Source: Ilumatobacter sp. (lineage in GTDB: Bacteria > Actinomycetota > Acidimicrobiia > Acidimicrobiales > Ilumatobacteraceae). From it: 64,000 bases of DNA. Each line of letters begins with the position of its first letter. The first letter of the stretch is position 1. Below the pieces are notes generated by a model that worked only from the letters and a program-made list of their open reading frames with translations, did no database searches and was not told the DNA's origin. Shown in pieces: positions 25,526 to 34,003 of the stretch. The position numbers and the translations under genes were made by a program. The DNA is taken from contig NZ_JASJCS010000001.1 in NCBI RefSeq assembly GCF_030065885.1, positions 1 to 64,000 on the forward strand, written 5' to 3'.

Positions 25526-26875
25526 GTGAAGCAGCGTTCGATCCTCGCCACCGCCACCGCCGTCGGTCTCGGCGTCGCCGCCTGTGGCGCCGCAGTCGCG
25601 ACGGTCGGGTCCGACGAACGGATCGGCACCGACGCCGTCGAGAACACATTCGAGCACGTCGCCACCGCCGACCACGAGGCCGACCTCGACGCCGATCTCG
25701 ACGAGCTCGCCGACCATCGCCTCGACGTCGATGCCGCCGGAGACGATCCTCGCCACGACGTCGACAGCCGTACCAGCGACGGCCAGTGGTACCGCGACAT
25801 CCGGATGAGCCGGTGGACGTGGCTCGGCGCCGACGAGGCCTCGATCACCGACACCCTCGACCGGATCGCCGCTGCGAACGGCAACCGCACCGACCCCGAC
25901 CTGCTCGACACCATCGACACGTTCGGCCCCGGCCACTGGACGTACGAGTTCGCGACCGCCGCCGACGCTGCCGCCGCACGCGGCGACCACCGCGAGGCGT
26001 CGGCGCTCTCACTGATCGCCTCGTACCCCCACAACGATCCGGACGGCGCCGGCGGCGCCGCGCTCGCCGCCTCGATCCACCAGTACGAGCTCGCGGCCAT
26101 CGCCGACGGGCACCACGTCGAGCGGATCAGCTTGGTCGTCGACGGCGCCGACGTGACCGCCCTCCTCCACCTGCCCCCGGTCGCCACGACCGCCGGCCCG
26201 GCCCCGGTCATGATGATCACGGGCGGCATCGACGTCGTGCTCACCGAGCACTACCCGTACTTCCGCGATCACCTCGCCCCGGCCGGCGTGGCGACAATCA
26301 CGTTCGACATCCCGGGCAACGGCGGCAGCAGCGACCTCGTGCTCGACCCCGACATGGACCGCGTCCACGTCGCCGTGCTCGACGCGATCGCCGCCGACGA
26401 CCGGCTCGACCCCGACCGCGTCGCCGCGATGTCGATGAGCGGCGGCGGACCCGCCGTCGTCGAGCTCGCCATCGACCAGAGCGATCGCCTCGTCGCCGCC
26501 GTCAACCGTTGCGGCGTCGTCGCCTCGGCGCTCGGTCTCCCGGCCGAGGTGTACGCGGCCTTCCCGGCCATGACGATCGACACCTACGCCGTTCGGGCCG
26601 GCCTCGAGCCGGGCGATCTGGAGGGTCTGGCGCTGGCGACCGGTGAGATCGACCTGGTCGAACGAGGCCTCCTCGGCACCGGTCGGCCGATGACCGATGT
26701 GCCGATCCTCAGCGTCAACACCGCCGACGACGACGTCGCCCCGCTCGAGGACATGGAGCTCGTGACCGCGGCGAGCACCCACGGCGAGCTCGTGGTCGTC
26801 GGCGAGGAGGGCCACTGCGCCCCCGACCAGAGCGACGCCGACCTGATCATGGACTGGGTGCTCGACCATCTGTAG
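25526..26875 (+). CDS. Alpha/beta-hydrolase lipoprotein (FrsA-like esterase)
   Basis: 449 residues from a GTG preceded by GGAAGGA. The signal 'ATAVGLGVAAC' has lipobox Cys20. The C-terminal alpha/beta-hydrolase domain contains 'PVMMITGGIDVVLTEHYPYF' (oxyanion side), nucleophile elbow 'MSMSGGGPAVVEL' with the active Ser, an acid in 'NTADDDVAPLED', and the His in 'GEEGHCAPDQ'. The arrangement resembles FrsA/DUF1100 esterases. A very acidic linker (EADLDADLDELAD) separates the anchor from the helical cap. It probably hydrolyses esters at the cell surface; substrate unknown. Confidence 0.72.
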   Translation: MKQRSILATATAVGLGVAACGAAVATVGSDERIGTDAVENTFEHVATADHEADLDADLDELADHRLDVDAAGDDPRHDVDSRTSDGQWYRDIRMSRWTWLGADEASITDTLDRIAAANGNRTDPDLLDTIDTFGPGHWTYEFATAADAAAARGDHREASALSLIASYPHNDPDGAGGAALAASIHQYELAAIADGHHVERISLVVDGADVTALLHLPPVATTAGPAPVMMITGGIDVVLTEHYPYFRDHLAPAGVATITFDIPGNGGSSDLVLDPDMDRVHVAVLDAIAADDRLDPDRVAAMSMSGGGPAVVELAIDQSDRLVAAVNRCGVVASALGLPAEVYAAFPAMTIDTYAVRAGLEPGDLEGLALATGEIDLVERGLLGTGRPMTDVPILSVNTADDDVAPLEDMELVTAASTHGELVVVGEEGHCAPDQSDADLIMDWVLDHL

Positions 26876-27332
26876 CCGTCGACCTGAGGCAGACGACATC
26901 GGCCCGGAACCACGGCGCGGGATCCGGGCCGCACGCGGAGATCGGTCGCGCCACGGATCGGGTGGGCTCCGCTGCGATGCGTCGGCACCGGGGTCCACTG
27001 CGCCGGTCAACCGCACCCTCCACCGCCGGCGGGCGCGACGCCCGCCGGCGTGACGCACGATCGCCGGACCCCGAAGTGCGCACGGCCAGCCTCCTGACGC
27101 CAACTGGCCAACTACCGGCGCCGACGGTGGACGATGGTCACCACGCCGTCGGCCCCGACCAGGCCCTGCTGGTGATCTCGTGGCTGATGGTGGGGTCGCG
27201 GGACGATCTCGCGTCCTTCGAAGCCCGCCCGGCGAGCACCGCCCACCGGTGTCGGGTGTCGTCGACCAGCGATCCCGCCCCCGTCGCCCGCTGAACCGTC
27301 GGCGCTCGACCGTCGACCGTGGACGTCTGCGT
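26876..27332. other. Intergenic region without a convincing gene
   Basis: 457 bp between convergent genes. A plus-strand frame (26962-27294) is open for 110 codons, but its Arg/Ser/Pro composition is typical of a high-GC shadow frame and it has no ribosome site. The segment 'cgccggcgggcgcgacgcccgccggcg' (27023-27050) can form a GC-rich hairpin, possibly a terminator between the converging genes, although no T-run follows. Confidence 0.4.
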
Positions 27333-28067
27333 TCAGTCCGCCGGTTCCGCGGCGCCGCCGAACAGCCGGGCGGCCTGCTCGGGCCGCAGCGCCAGGAACC
27401 GTCCCTCGGCCTCGACGAGCGCCGTGTCGGGGTCGGCCGCCAGACCGATCGAGCCCCGGACCGCGGCGCGCACACCGAGCACGTCGATCAGCCTGGCCTC
27501 GAGCCGTAGCGGCTCACCGAGCGGGACGGTCGAGCGGTAGCGCACCTCCAACCTGCCGGTGACCCCAGGGTGGTCGGCCGCCGCCGCGGCGTACCCCATG
27601 ATCTGGTCGAGGAGCATCGCGCTGACGCCGCCGTGCGCGAACGTGAACGGCCCCTCGTAGCGCCAGTCGAGCGTGCACGAACCGATCGCGACACCGTCGA
27701 CGATCTCGACGCGCATCGGCGGCGCGACGGGGTTGCCCAACCCCACGACCGGGTTGAACGGACGCTGGCCGCGGCCCAGGTCGTCGACCGAGGACCGCTC
27801 GTCCGGGCGACGCTGCCGCTCGGTGAGCGCCGCCGCCAGCCCACGTGCCTCCTCGGCGACCCGCCGCATCACGTCGACCGCGACCTCGCTGCCGATCGCC
27901 TGCGACGTCAGGTCGCGCAGCGCTGCGCCGAGCTCCGCCACGGCCTTGCGCCGGTCGGCGAGCTCTGTCGTCGGCTCCACATCGGGAACCTCGACGTGAC
28001 GCATGCCCGCGAGCGGCCGATCGGGTGTGTTGCCGGTCGCGGGTGACGATCCCTCCGGTACGGTCAT
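27333..28067 (-). CDS. PaaI-family (hotdog) acyl-CoA thioesterase
   Basis: 244 residues from the ATG at 28067. An N-terminal helical extension (to about 95) precedes a single hotdog domain with 'GPFTFAHGGVSAMLLDQIMGY', the active-site HGG motif, and 'GRLEVRYRSTVPLGEPLRLEARL'. Such enzymes hydrolyse acyl- or aryl-CoA thioesters. The N-terminal extension is shared with the frameshifted relic at 15235-15482, so the genome has at least two family members. It follows the RHH/SPFH genes on the same strand, but a repeat-containing gap separates them. Confidence 0.82.
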   Translation of the reverse strand: MTVPEGSSPATGNTPDRPLAGMRHVEVPDVEPTTELADRRKAVAELGAALRDLTSQAIGSEVAVDVMRRVAEEARGLAAALTERQRRPDERSSVDDLGRGQRPFNPVVGLGNPVAPPMRVEIVDGVAIGSCTLDWRYEGPFTFAHGGVSAMLLDQIMGYAAAAADHPGVTGRLEVRYRSTVPLGEPLRLEARLIDVLGVRAAVRGSIGLAADPDTALVEAEGRFLALRPEQAARLFGGAAEPAD

Positions 28068-28221
28068 CGACCCATCCTGCCCCAACGAGTCCGCGACGAC
28101 GCGCGTCGACCGGACCGGTTCGAGCGTCGCCTCGACGACCCGGCCTCGATCGAGGCCCATGGCGTCGTCGTCTGCGACGGTGTCGCGCTCCGCATCCCCG
28201 GCGAGCTGCATCTGGACCCGG

Positions 28222-28346
28222 CCCGCACGGCTGTCGAGACCACCACCACCGACCGGCCGTCACTCCTCCCCCGAATCGCCCGCTGGAACCGACCCGCACG
28301 GCTGTCGAGACAACCACCACCGACCGGCCGTCACCCCTCCCCCGAA
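28222..28346. repeat. Two direct copies of a 54-bp repeat, period 71 bp
   Basis: The copies at 28222-28275 and 28293-28346 both start cccgcacggctgtcgagac and end ctcccccgaa. They differ at two positions (52 of 54 identical). The right copy includes the 3' end and stop of the ribbon-helix-helix gene; the left copy is a duplicate lying downstream of it. Confidence 0.85.
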
Positions 28347-28501
28347 CCGCGCGCGTGCCGGCCCGCCCGACGGGCGGCGTCGACCAGGGTCGCCTCGATC
28401 TGGGCGTTGACCGACCGGAACTCGTCGGCCGCCCACGCCTCGTAGACGTCGTACAGCTCCTGCGGAATCCGCAACAGGTACTGCTTGCGTTCGCGCCCCA
28501 C
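28331..28501 (-). CDS. Arc-type ribbon-helix-helix DNA-binding protein
   Basis: 56 residues, too short for the ORF track. From the GTG at 28501 the reverse strand encodes '[20 protein letters not shown]' then '[20 protein letters not shown]', and ends in a basic tail. The beta strand (QYLLRIP), first helix ([13 protein letters not shown]) and second helix ([15 protein letters not shown]) fit the Arc/MetJ fold; the strand inserts into the major groove as a dimer. Its start lies 15 bp after the SPFH stop, so the two form an operon. A long AT-rich dyad upstream of the SPFH gene is its likely operator, implying autoregulation. The Arg-rich C-terminus may be modified by the local tandem repeat. 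Confidence 0.75.
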   Translation of the reverse strand: MGRERKQYLLRIPQELYDVYEAWAADEFRSVNAQIEATLVDAARRAGRHARGSGEG

Positions 28502-28516
28502 GGCGAGCCCGCCGGA

Positions 28517-29425
28517 CTAGCGGTTCAACGTCCCGACGTTGACCACCGGGTTCGTGGGTTGGTCGCTCGCGATGACCGTCATCAGGTTCGAGGCGAACGT
28601 CGCCTTGCGATCGGAGTCGAGCGGGATCGAGTCGTGCTCGTCGCTGCCTTCCTCCAGGGCCTCGATCGCCTCGCGCACCATCAGCACCGCACCCTCGACG
28701 ATCTTCGCACGAGCCGCCACGATGGCCGCCGCCTGCTGCCGACGCAGCATCGCCTCGGCGATCTCGGGGGCGTACGCGAGATCGGTGATCCGGGTCTCGA
28801 TGACCTCGACACCGGCGTCGTCGGCGCGCTCCTGCAGTTCGATCTCGAGGTTGTGGTTGATCTCACCGGTGTCGCCGATCAACGTAGTCACGTCGTGCTC
28901 CTCGAAGGCGTCGTAGGGATACGAGCGCGCCAGCTGCCGCACAGCCGACTCGGACTGGATGTGCACGTAGTTGGTGAAGTTGTCGACGCCGAACGTCGCT
29001 CGGGCGGTGTCGACGACCCGCCACACCACGACGGCTGCGATCTCGATCGGGTTGCCGCGGGCGTCGTTGACCTTGGACGTCTCGGTGGTGAAGTTGCGCA
29101 CCCGCAGCGACACCTTCTTCGACATGTACAGCGGATTCGCCCAGCGGAGGCCGGGCTCGCGATCTGAGCCTCGGTAGTCGCCGAACAGCGTCAGCACCGC
29201 GGACTGGTTGGGCTGGATCATGTAGAAGCCCAGCAGGACGACGATGAACGCCAGCGCCAGCGGGATGCCGAGCAGGATCACCGGCAGGGTGCCGGTGACG
29301 CCGCCGACGACGAAGCACGCCACCGCGGCGGGCAGCAGCACGACGTCGGCCAACAACCACGGGATGCCGCGGAACGACCGGCCGCGCGACTCGGTGATCG
29401 AGGTGGGGGTCTCGGTGATGGACAT
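28517..29425 (-). CDS. SPFH-domain (stomatin/flotillin-like) membrane protein
   Basis: 302 residues from the ATG at 29425, which has AAGGAG five bases upstream. Two hydrophobic helices ('LLADVVLLPAAVACFVVGGV', 'PVILLGIPLALAFIVVLLGF') are followed by an SPFH domain: 'MIQPNQSAVLTLFGDY', 'VSLRVRNFTTET', 'ARGNPIEIAAVVVWRVVD', 'AESAVRQLAR'-like 'SESAVRQLARSYPYDAF', and a helical C-terminus ('ADDAGVEVIETRITDLAYAPEIAEAMLRRQQAAA'). SPFH proteins form membrane-associated ring assemblies that scaffold proteases or other factors. It is followed by the small RHH regulator and divergent from a zinc-ribbon protein gene. Confidence 0.85.
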   Translation of the reverse strand: MSITETPTSITESRGRSFRGIPWLLADVVLLPAAVACFVVGGVTGTLPVILLGIPLALAFIVVLLGFYMIQPNQSAVLTLFGDYRGSDREPGLRWANPLYMSKKVSLRVRNFTTETSKVNDARGNPIEIAAVVVWRVVDTARATFGVDNFTNYVHIQSESAVRQLARSYPYDAFEEHDVTTLIGDTGEINHNLEIELQERADDAGVEVIETRITDLAYAPEIAEAMLRRQQAAAIVAARAKIVEGAVLMVREAIEALEEGSDEHDSIPLDSDRKATFASNLMTVIASDQPTNPVVNVGTLNR

Positions 29426-29467
29426 CGTCACTCCTTCGCGCTCGGGGTCTCGCCGGTGTCGAGACGA

Positions 29468-29495
29468 CCTATCAGTATGATATCATATTGATAGG
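29468..29495. promoter_or_regulatory. 28-bp AT-rich dyad, predicted operator of the SPFH/RHH locus
   Basis: The arms read CCTATCAg-TATGAT and its reverse complement ATCATA-tTGATAGG, with a single mismatched pair. The core TATGATATCATA is a perfect palindrome. It lies between the divergent SPFH (-) and zinc-ribbon (+) genes, 43 bp and 21 bp from their start codons, and is conspicuously AT-rich for this genome. Repeated TGATA half-sites are a style used by RHH repressors. Confidence 0.65.
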
Positions 29496-29515
29496 ACACG
29501 CGAGAAGGAGCACAC

Positions 29516-29716
29516 ATGTCTGTCGTCCTCGTCGAAGACCCCGATCTCGTCCCGCTGTGTCCGCACTGCGGGCGCGAGCTGTCAGAGATCGTGGCGACCA
29601 TCCCGGCCGCCAGCGGATCGTCGAAGTTCAAGTTCGGCAAGCGCACCGTCTACGCCTGCCCGATGTGCCGGAAGGCACTCGGTGTCTCCGAGCGGAAGGG
29701 CTTCTGGGCCGGGTAG
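29516..29716 (+). CDS. Small zinc-ribbon protein
   Basis: 66 residues. The ATG at 29516 follows a strong AAGGAG. Two CxxC pairs, 'CPHCGRELSEIV' and 'ACPMCRKALG', are about 35 residues apart and should bind one zinc ion. The C-terminus 'GVSERKGFWAG' is conserved-looking. It has no catalytic motif. It is divergent from the SPFH gene and shares the dyad promoter region, so it is probably controlled by the same RHH repressor. It may bind nucleic acid or protein; function unknown. Confidence 0.75.
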   Translation: MSVVLVEDPDLVPLCPHCGRELSEIVATIPAASGSSKFKFGKRTVYACPMCRKALGVSERKGFWAG

Positions 29717-29804
29717 CTCCGACGGTTCGTCGGCACCGACCGGTCGCCCATGGCACGTCAGCCGGCGACCGAGCGTCACTGCGCCGACGCGACGCCACCT
29801 GCGC

Positions 29805-31856
29805 TCAGTCGACGCCGTTGAGCTCGTCGACCACGGCCATGACATCGCCCTTCGAGACGAAGTCGACGGCGAGCAGGTTCGGGTGCAGGTCGCGCTCGTC
29901 GCGGCACCGCTCGGCTCGCTCGAGCAGGACGTCGGAGTCGTTCACCGTCTGGTTGCTCGGTCGGGCCACGGTGATGAAGTGATTCACGACGAACAACGGG
30001 CTGGTCGGCGTCCCCCTGTTCGAGATGCACGAGAACTCCTCCGGCGCCGCGAAGGCGAACGGCGTCTCCTGGCTGAACTCGAACGCCTGGTGGAGCCAGT
30101 CGACGCCGGTGCCGTCCTCCTCCACCATCACGAAGACGCGCCGGCCCGACTCGATCATGTCGCCCAGGGTCGGGAACGGATCGCCCAGTCGCTGGATGAG
30201 CACCAGATCCCCGAACCCCGCTTGCTCGAACACCGCCGCCGTGTCAGCCGGCTCGGTCGCGTCCTGCACGACGAACACGAGGACCTCCCGCGGATGGTCG
30301 TCGAGCCACTCGCGCACGGCGCGCAGCTCGTCGACGGCGTCGAGCGCCCCGATCTCGCAGAAGCTGTGGCAGAGGAACACCCGCTCGTCGTCCAGGTCGG
30401 CGGTCTGGCGCTCCCGCGCCGCCTCGGCGGCCGCCCGTGCGGCATCGTCGAGGGTGTCGGTGTCGCCCAGCCCGAGGCTCGTCCTCACCGACCCGTCCGG
30501 GGCGCGGCGGCCGTACCACGTGTCGATCATCAGCCCCCGCACGCCCTGGTCGAGCTGCGCGCGGATCGTCGTCAGGTGGTTCGGCAGCAGGAACCCGGTC
30601 GCCGTCGACGACATCGCGTTGTGCGATGTCGCGAGCGTCACCTCGTCGAGCCGCCGGTCGCACAGCTCGACGTGGCCGTTGCAGCCGTCCGGATCGGCGA
30701 GCGCAGAGGCATCGTCGTCCCGTGACAGCAGCACCACGCCCAGCACCCCGAATCCCACCACCGTCACCATCGGCACGACCATGCGCCGGCCGACCGACCG
30801 CAGCGACACGACGTCGTCGTCCTCCGGCTGGAGCGACGCGAGCCGCCGAGCCAAGCTCAGCCCGTCGGCCAGCCGGGCGACGACGACGACCGCCAGCACG
30901 AATCCCGCGCACCGCACGCCCGCGGCCACCAGCGACAGCGGTTCGAGCACGGCCCAGACCGCCACCAACAAGGCGACCCCAGCCCGCGCGACGTTGCGGG
31001 CGATCGACTCCGACTCGCCGAGCAGGCGACCTGCGACGTCGCGGGCGGCGGCATCGAGGTGACCGCTGTGCAGCACGGCCCACCCGAGTCCGGCGAGGAA
31101 CGCGCCGCCCGCGACGAGCGCCCACCCCCAGTTCGCGAGGTCACCGACCACGACGTTCCAGGCAGCCGCGAGGGCGTCGCGCTCGAGGTCGGTGTCTCCG
31201 TACGAGGCCAGCACCGTCGCCCCGACACCGCGCCCGACCACGAGGAACAGTCCGATCGAGCCCAGCGCCAGCCCCAGCCGGGTGAGCCCCCGGAACAGCG
31301 TCGCCTCGACCACGACCAGCGCGACCAGCAACACGACGGTCGCCACGACCAGCACGACGGTCAGCAGCCGGAGCTGCTCGGCGAGTCGCACCGTGCCGGC
31401 CGACACCTCACCCGAGCTCAGATCGACCGACAGCGAGCGCACATCGTCGGGGATCGCGTCCGCCAGATCGGGGTTCAACGCCGTCAGCGCCTGGTCGATC
31501 GACACCACGAGGTCCGACAGTTCGAGCACCAGCGAGTCGTCGCCGCCCACGAAGATCGCCTCGTGCGCCTCACGGGCGGCGAGCTCGACCACCCGCACCG
31601 CCACGTCGGACTCCAGCACCGTCCCGGTGACGTCCGCCAGCAGTGGTCCGCCGACGCCGAGGTCAGGCACCTGCTCGATCAACGCCTCACTGACGGATTC
31701 GGCGAGGTACTCGTTGATCGCCGGGTCCTCCAGCGTCGACGCCACCGTGGTCGAGAACGAGTCGGCGTCGAACAGCCGGTCCTGCGCGAAGACCATCAAC
31801 GTGGCCGCCACGCCGACGGCGAAGGTCAATACCGACAACACCCGGTCGCGGATCAT
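29805..31856 (-). CDS. Polytopic membrane protein with C-terminal PI-PLC-like domain
   Basis: 683 residues from the ATG at 31856 (GGGGG five bases upstream). An N-terminal helix 'VLSVLTFAVGVAATLMVFA' precedes an extracytoplasmic region of about 170 residues, then five or more membrane segments ('LLTVVLVVATVVLLVALVVV', 'LGLALGSIGLFLVVGRGVG', 'VRCAGFVLAVVVVARLA', 'MVTVVGFGVLGVVLL'). The C-terminal PI-PLC X-type domain has 'LATSHNAMSS', 'LDQGVRGLMIDTWYG' and 'LCHSFCEIGALD', with the two catalytic His positions present. It would act outside the membrane on a phosphoinositide or glycerophosphodiester-like substrate, which is unknown. Confidence 0.75.
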   Translation of the reverse strand: MIRDRVLSVLTFAVGVAATLMVFAQDRLFDADSFSTTVASTLEDPAINEYLAESVSEALIEQVPDLGVGGPLLADVTGTVLESDVAVRVVELAAREAHEAIFVGGDDSLVLELSDLVVSIDQALTALNPDLADAIPDDVRSLSVDLSSGEVSAGTVRLAEQLRLLTVVLVVATVVLLVALVVVEATLFRGLTRLGLALGSIGLFLVVGRGVGATVLASYGDTDLERDALAAAWNVVVGDLANWGWALVAGGAFLAGLGWAVLHSGHLDAAARDVAGRLLGESESIARNVARAGVALLVAVWAVLEPLSLVAAGVRCAGFVLAVVVVARLADGLSLARRLASLQPEDDDVVSLRSVGRRMVVPMVTVVGFGVLGVVLLSRDDDASALADPDGCNGHVELCDRRLDEVTLATSHNAMSSTATGFLLPNHLTTIRAQLDQGVRGLMIDTWYGRRAPDGSVRTSLGLGDTDTLDDAARAAAEAARERQTADLDDERVFLCHSFCEIGALDAVDELRAVREWLDDHPREVLVFVVQDATEPADTAAVFEQAGFGDLVLIQRLGDPFPTLGDMIESGRRVFVMVEEDGTGVDWLHQAFEFSQETPFAFAAPEEFSCISNRGTPTSPLFVVNHFITVARPSNQTVNDSDVLLERAERCRDERDLHPNLLAVDFVSKGDVMAVVDELNGVD

Positions 31857-32199
31857 GTGCACCCCCTGACCCCCGCAGTCTGTTCGGCGACCGCCCGGTG
31901 ACCACGAACCCAGCAGGCCGCGCCGGTTCGGCTGGGACGAGTGTCGGGGTGCTCCCACCGACCTCGCGAGAACACGCCCGCAGCCGACCGGTGGTCGACG
32001 GGTCGCACGGGCCGCGATCGGCCACGGCGCCGGCAGACCCGTCGCGCGACGGGTTCTGCTCACCCGCATCTCCGCCGCGAGGCGGAGTCGCAGATCCGCT
32101 CGCAGCCGGTTCCAGACGGTGGGTGGCAGGAGTTGAGTGATGAGTACCGACGACCCGTGCGAGCGATCAGGACGTCGCACGAGAGGAGGAACCAACGCC

Positions 32200-33150
32200 A
32201 TGACATTCCCACCAGACCGCTACCGGCTCGACGTCACGAACCTCACCAAGCGCTACGGCGGCAACGCCGTCGTGGACGGTCTCACCTTCACCGTCGAGCC
32301 CGGCCGCGTCACCGGCTTCCTGGGCCCGAACGGATCGGGCAAGTCCACGACCATGAAGATGCTGCTCGACCTGGCCGAGCCGGACGACGGGACCGCCACG
32401 ATCGGCGGTGTCCGCTACCGCGACCTCCCCGACCCCGCCGGAACCCTCGGCGTCGTGCTCGAACCGAACGCCTTCCACCCCGGTCGCTCGGGCCGCAACC
32501 ACCTTCGCATCCTCGCCCTCGCATCCGGCCAGACCGTCGACCGCGTCGACGCAACGCTCGCCGTCGTCGGCCTCACGCCCGAGGCGGCCAGACGACGCGT
32601 CGGCACCTACTCGCTCGGCATGAAGCAGCGACTGTCGCTCGCTGCGGCGCTCCTCACCGACCCGCCGGTGCTCGTGCTCGACGAGCCCGCCAACGGCCTC
32701 GACCCCCAGGGCATCCGCGAGCTGCGCGATCTGCTGCGCGGCCGGGCGGCACGAGGCCACACGGTGTTGGTGTCGAGCCATCTGCTCACCGAGGTGCAGC
32801 ACCTGGTCGACGACGTCGTCGTCATCGACCAGGGCCGACTCGTCACCACCGGCACCGTCGACGCGCTCACCGACAGCTCGGCCCGGGTGCGCACTCCCCA
32901 CCCGCGGTTGCTGGCGGAACGGCTGACCGCGGTCGGCGGCCGCGTCGAACCCTCGGGACGGGACACCCTGGTCGTCTCCGGGCTCGATCTCGATCGGATC
33001 GGCGACATCGCCCATGCGGCCGACATCGCGCTCCACGAGCTGTCCCCGCACGCCGGCTCGCTCGAGGACGTCTTCCTCGCCCTCACCGCACACGACCCCG
33101 ACAACAGCACCGACATCGACCGCGCCCCACAGGAGGCACACGCGTCATGA
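32200..33150 (+). CDS. ABC transporter ATP-binding protein
   Basis: 316 residues from the ATG at 32200, preceded by GAGGAGG. Motifs: Walker A 'GFLGPNGSGKSTTMKML', signature 'YSLGMKQRLSLAAALL', Walker B 'VLVLDEPANGLDPQG', H-loop 'VSSHLLTEVQ'. It belongs to the DRR/antibiotic-exporter type of ATPase. The permease gene begins in its stop codon (ATGA), and a sensor kinase/regulator pair follows. The four genes therefore resemble modules in which a two-component system controls an ABC exporter for antimicrobial resistance or envelope stress. Confidence 0.9.
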   Translation: MTFPPDRYRLDVTNLTKRYGGNAVVDGLTFTVEPGRVTGFLGPNGSGKSTTMKMLLDLAEPDDGTATIGGVRYRDLPDPAGTLGVVLEPNAFHPGRSGRNHLRILALASGQTVDRVDATLAVVGLTPEAARRRVGTYSLGMKQRLSLAAALLTDPPVLVLDEPANGLDPQGIRELRDLLRGRAARGHTVLVSSHLLTEVQHLVDDVVVIDQGRLVTTGTVDALTDSSARVRTPHPRLLAERLTAVGGRVEPSGRDTLVVSGLDLDRIGDIAHAADIALHELSPHAGSLEDVFLALTAHDPDNSTDIDRAPQEAHAS

Positions 33151-33893
33151 CCTCGATCGACCTCATCCACAGCGAGCTCCGCAAGCTCACCAGCACCCGC
33201 ATGCCCGCCGCGTTCGGCGCCGTGCTCGTCGCGCTCGCCGCCATCAACGGCGTCGCCGTCGTGGCCGGCACCGACATGGACGGCTCGAAGACCTTCATCT
33301 CCACCGGCACCGACCAGCAGTCGCTGATCGCGTTCGCCGCCAACGCCTTGATGCTCGCCGGCTTGTTCGGCGCCACGGCCGCGGCCCGCGAATACGCCCA
33401 CAACACCACCATCGCGACGTACCTGACGACGCCCGATCGACCACGCGCGCTGCGCGCCCAGTTCACCGCGATCGCCGCCGGCGGTGGTGTCCTGGGTCTG
33501 GCCGGCGCCGCCCTCACCGCCATCGCCGTCGCCGTGTCGCTGCCGCTCACCGACTACGGATTCATGGTGTCGGCGACCGGCCTCGTGCAGGTCCTCGCCG
33601 CGTCGGCGTGGGCCGGCGCAGCCGGCGCCGTGCTCGGCGCCGGGATCGGCACCGTGATCCGCAACACCGGGGGTGCCGTCACCGGTGCGGTCATCGCACT
33701 CGTGATCGCTCCGCCGGTCGCCGTGCAGCTCGCCAGCGACTTCGCGGACTGGGTCCCCTCCACGCTGGCACTCGTCGCGTCGGGTGTCGCCGACGGCACC
33801 AGCACCGCCGCCGCGGTCGCCGCGATCGGCGTCTGGGGCCTCGTACCGGCCCTCGCCGCGGCGTGGTCGGTGCAGCACCGCGACGTCGTGTGA
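33147..33893 (+). CDS. ABC transporter permease
   Basis: 248 residues with about six membrane helices, for example 'MPAAFGAVLVALAAINGVAVV', 'LIAFAANALMLAGLFGATAAA' and 'GAVTGAVIALVIAPPVAVQLA'. It starts with the amphipathic 'IDLIHSELRKLTSTR', typical of ABC-2 permeases. It is cotranslated with the ATPase gene (ATGA overlap). The substrate is not identifiable. Confidence 0.82.
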   Translation: MTSIDLIHSELRKLTSTRMPAAFGAVLVALAAINGVAVVAGTDMDGSKTFISTGTDQQSLIAFAANALMLAGLFGATAAAREYAHNTTIATYLTTPDRPRALRAQFTAIAAGGGVLGLAGAALTAIAVAVSLPLTDYGFMVSATGLVQVLAASAWAGAAGAVLGAGIGTVIRNTGGAVTGAVIALVIAPPVAVQLASDFADWVPSTLALVASGVADGTSTAAAVAAIGVWGLVPALAAAWSVQHRDVV

Positions 33894-33925
33894 GCCTCGA
33901 CGTCCTCGACGTGCTCGCCGGCACT

Positions 33926-33964
33926 TCCCTCCGGAGGTGGGTCTCGACTCCGCCTCCGGAGGGA
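33926..33964. promoter_or_regulatory. 12-bp inverted repeat made of two CCTCCGGAGG palindromes
   Basis: TCCCTCCGGAGG (33926-33937) and CCTCCGGAGGGA (33953-33964) are reverse complements with a 15-nt spacer. Each contains the 10-bp palindrome CCTCCGGAGG, and the copies are 25 bp apart centre to centre. They lie 32 bp after the permease stop and 40 bp before the kinase start. With no T-run, an operator for the downstream regulator or an RNA processing hairpin is more likely than a terminator. Confidence 0.5.
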
Positions 33965-34003
33965 TGACCCGCGTCCGGCACCGGTTTAGCGTGGAGATCA
34001 ACC

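Noticed and set aside
26962-27294. 110-codon plus-strand ORF as a gene
   Set aside because: No ribosome site, Arg/Ser/Pro-biased shadow-type composition, and no recognised motif.
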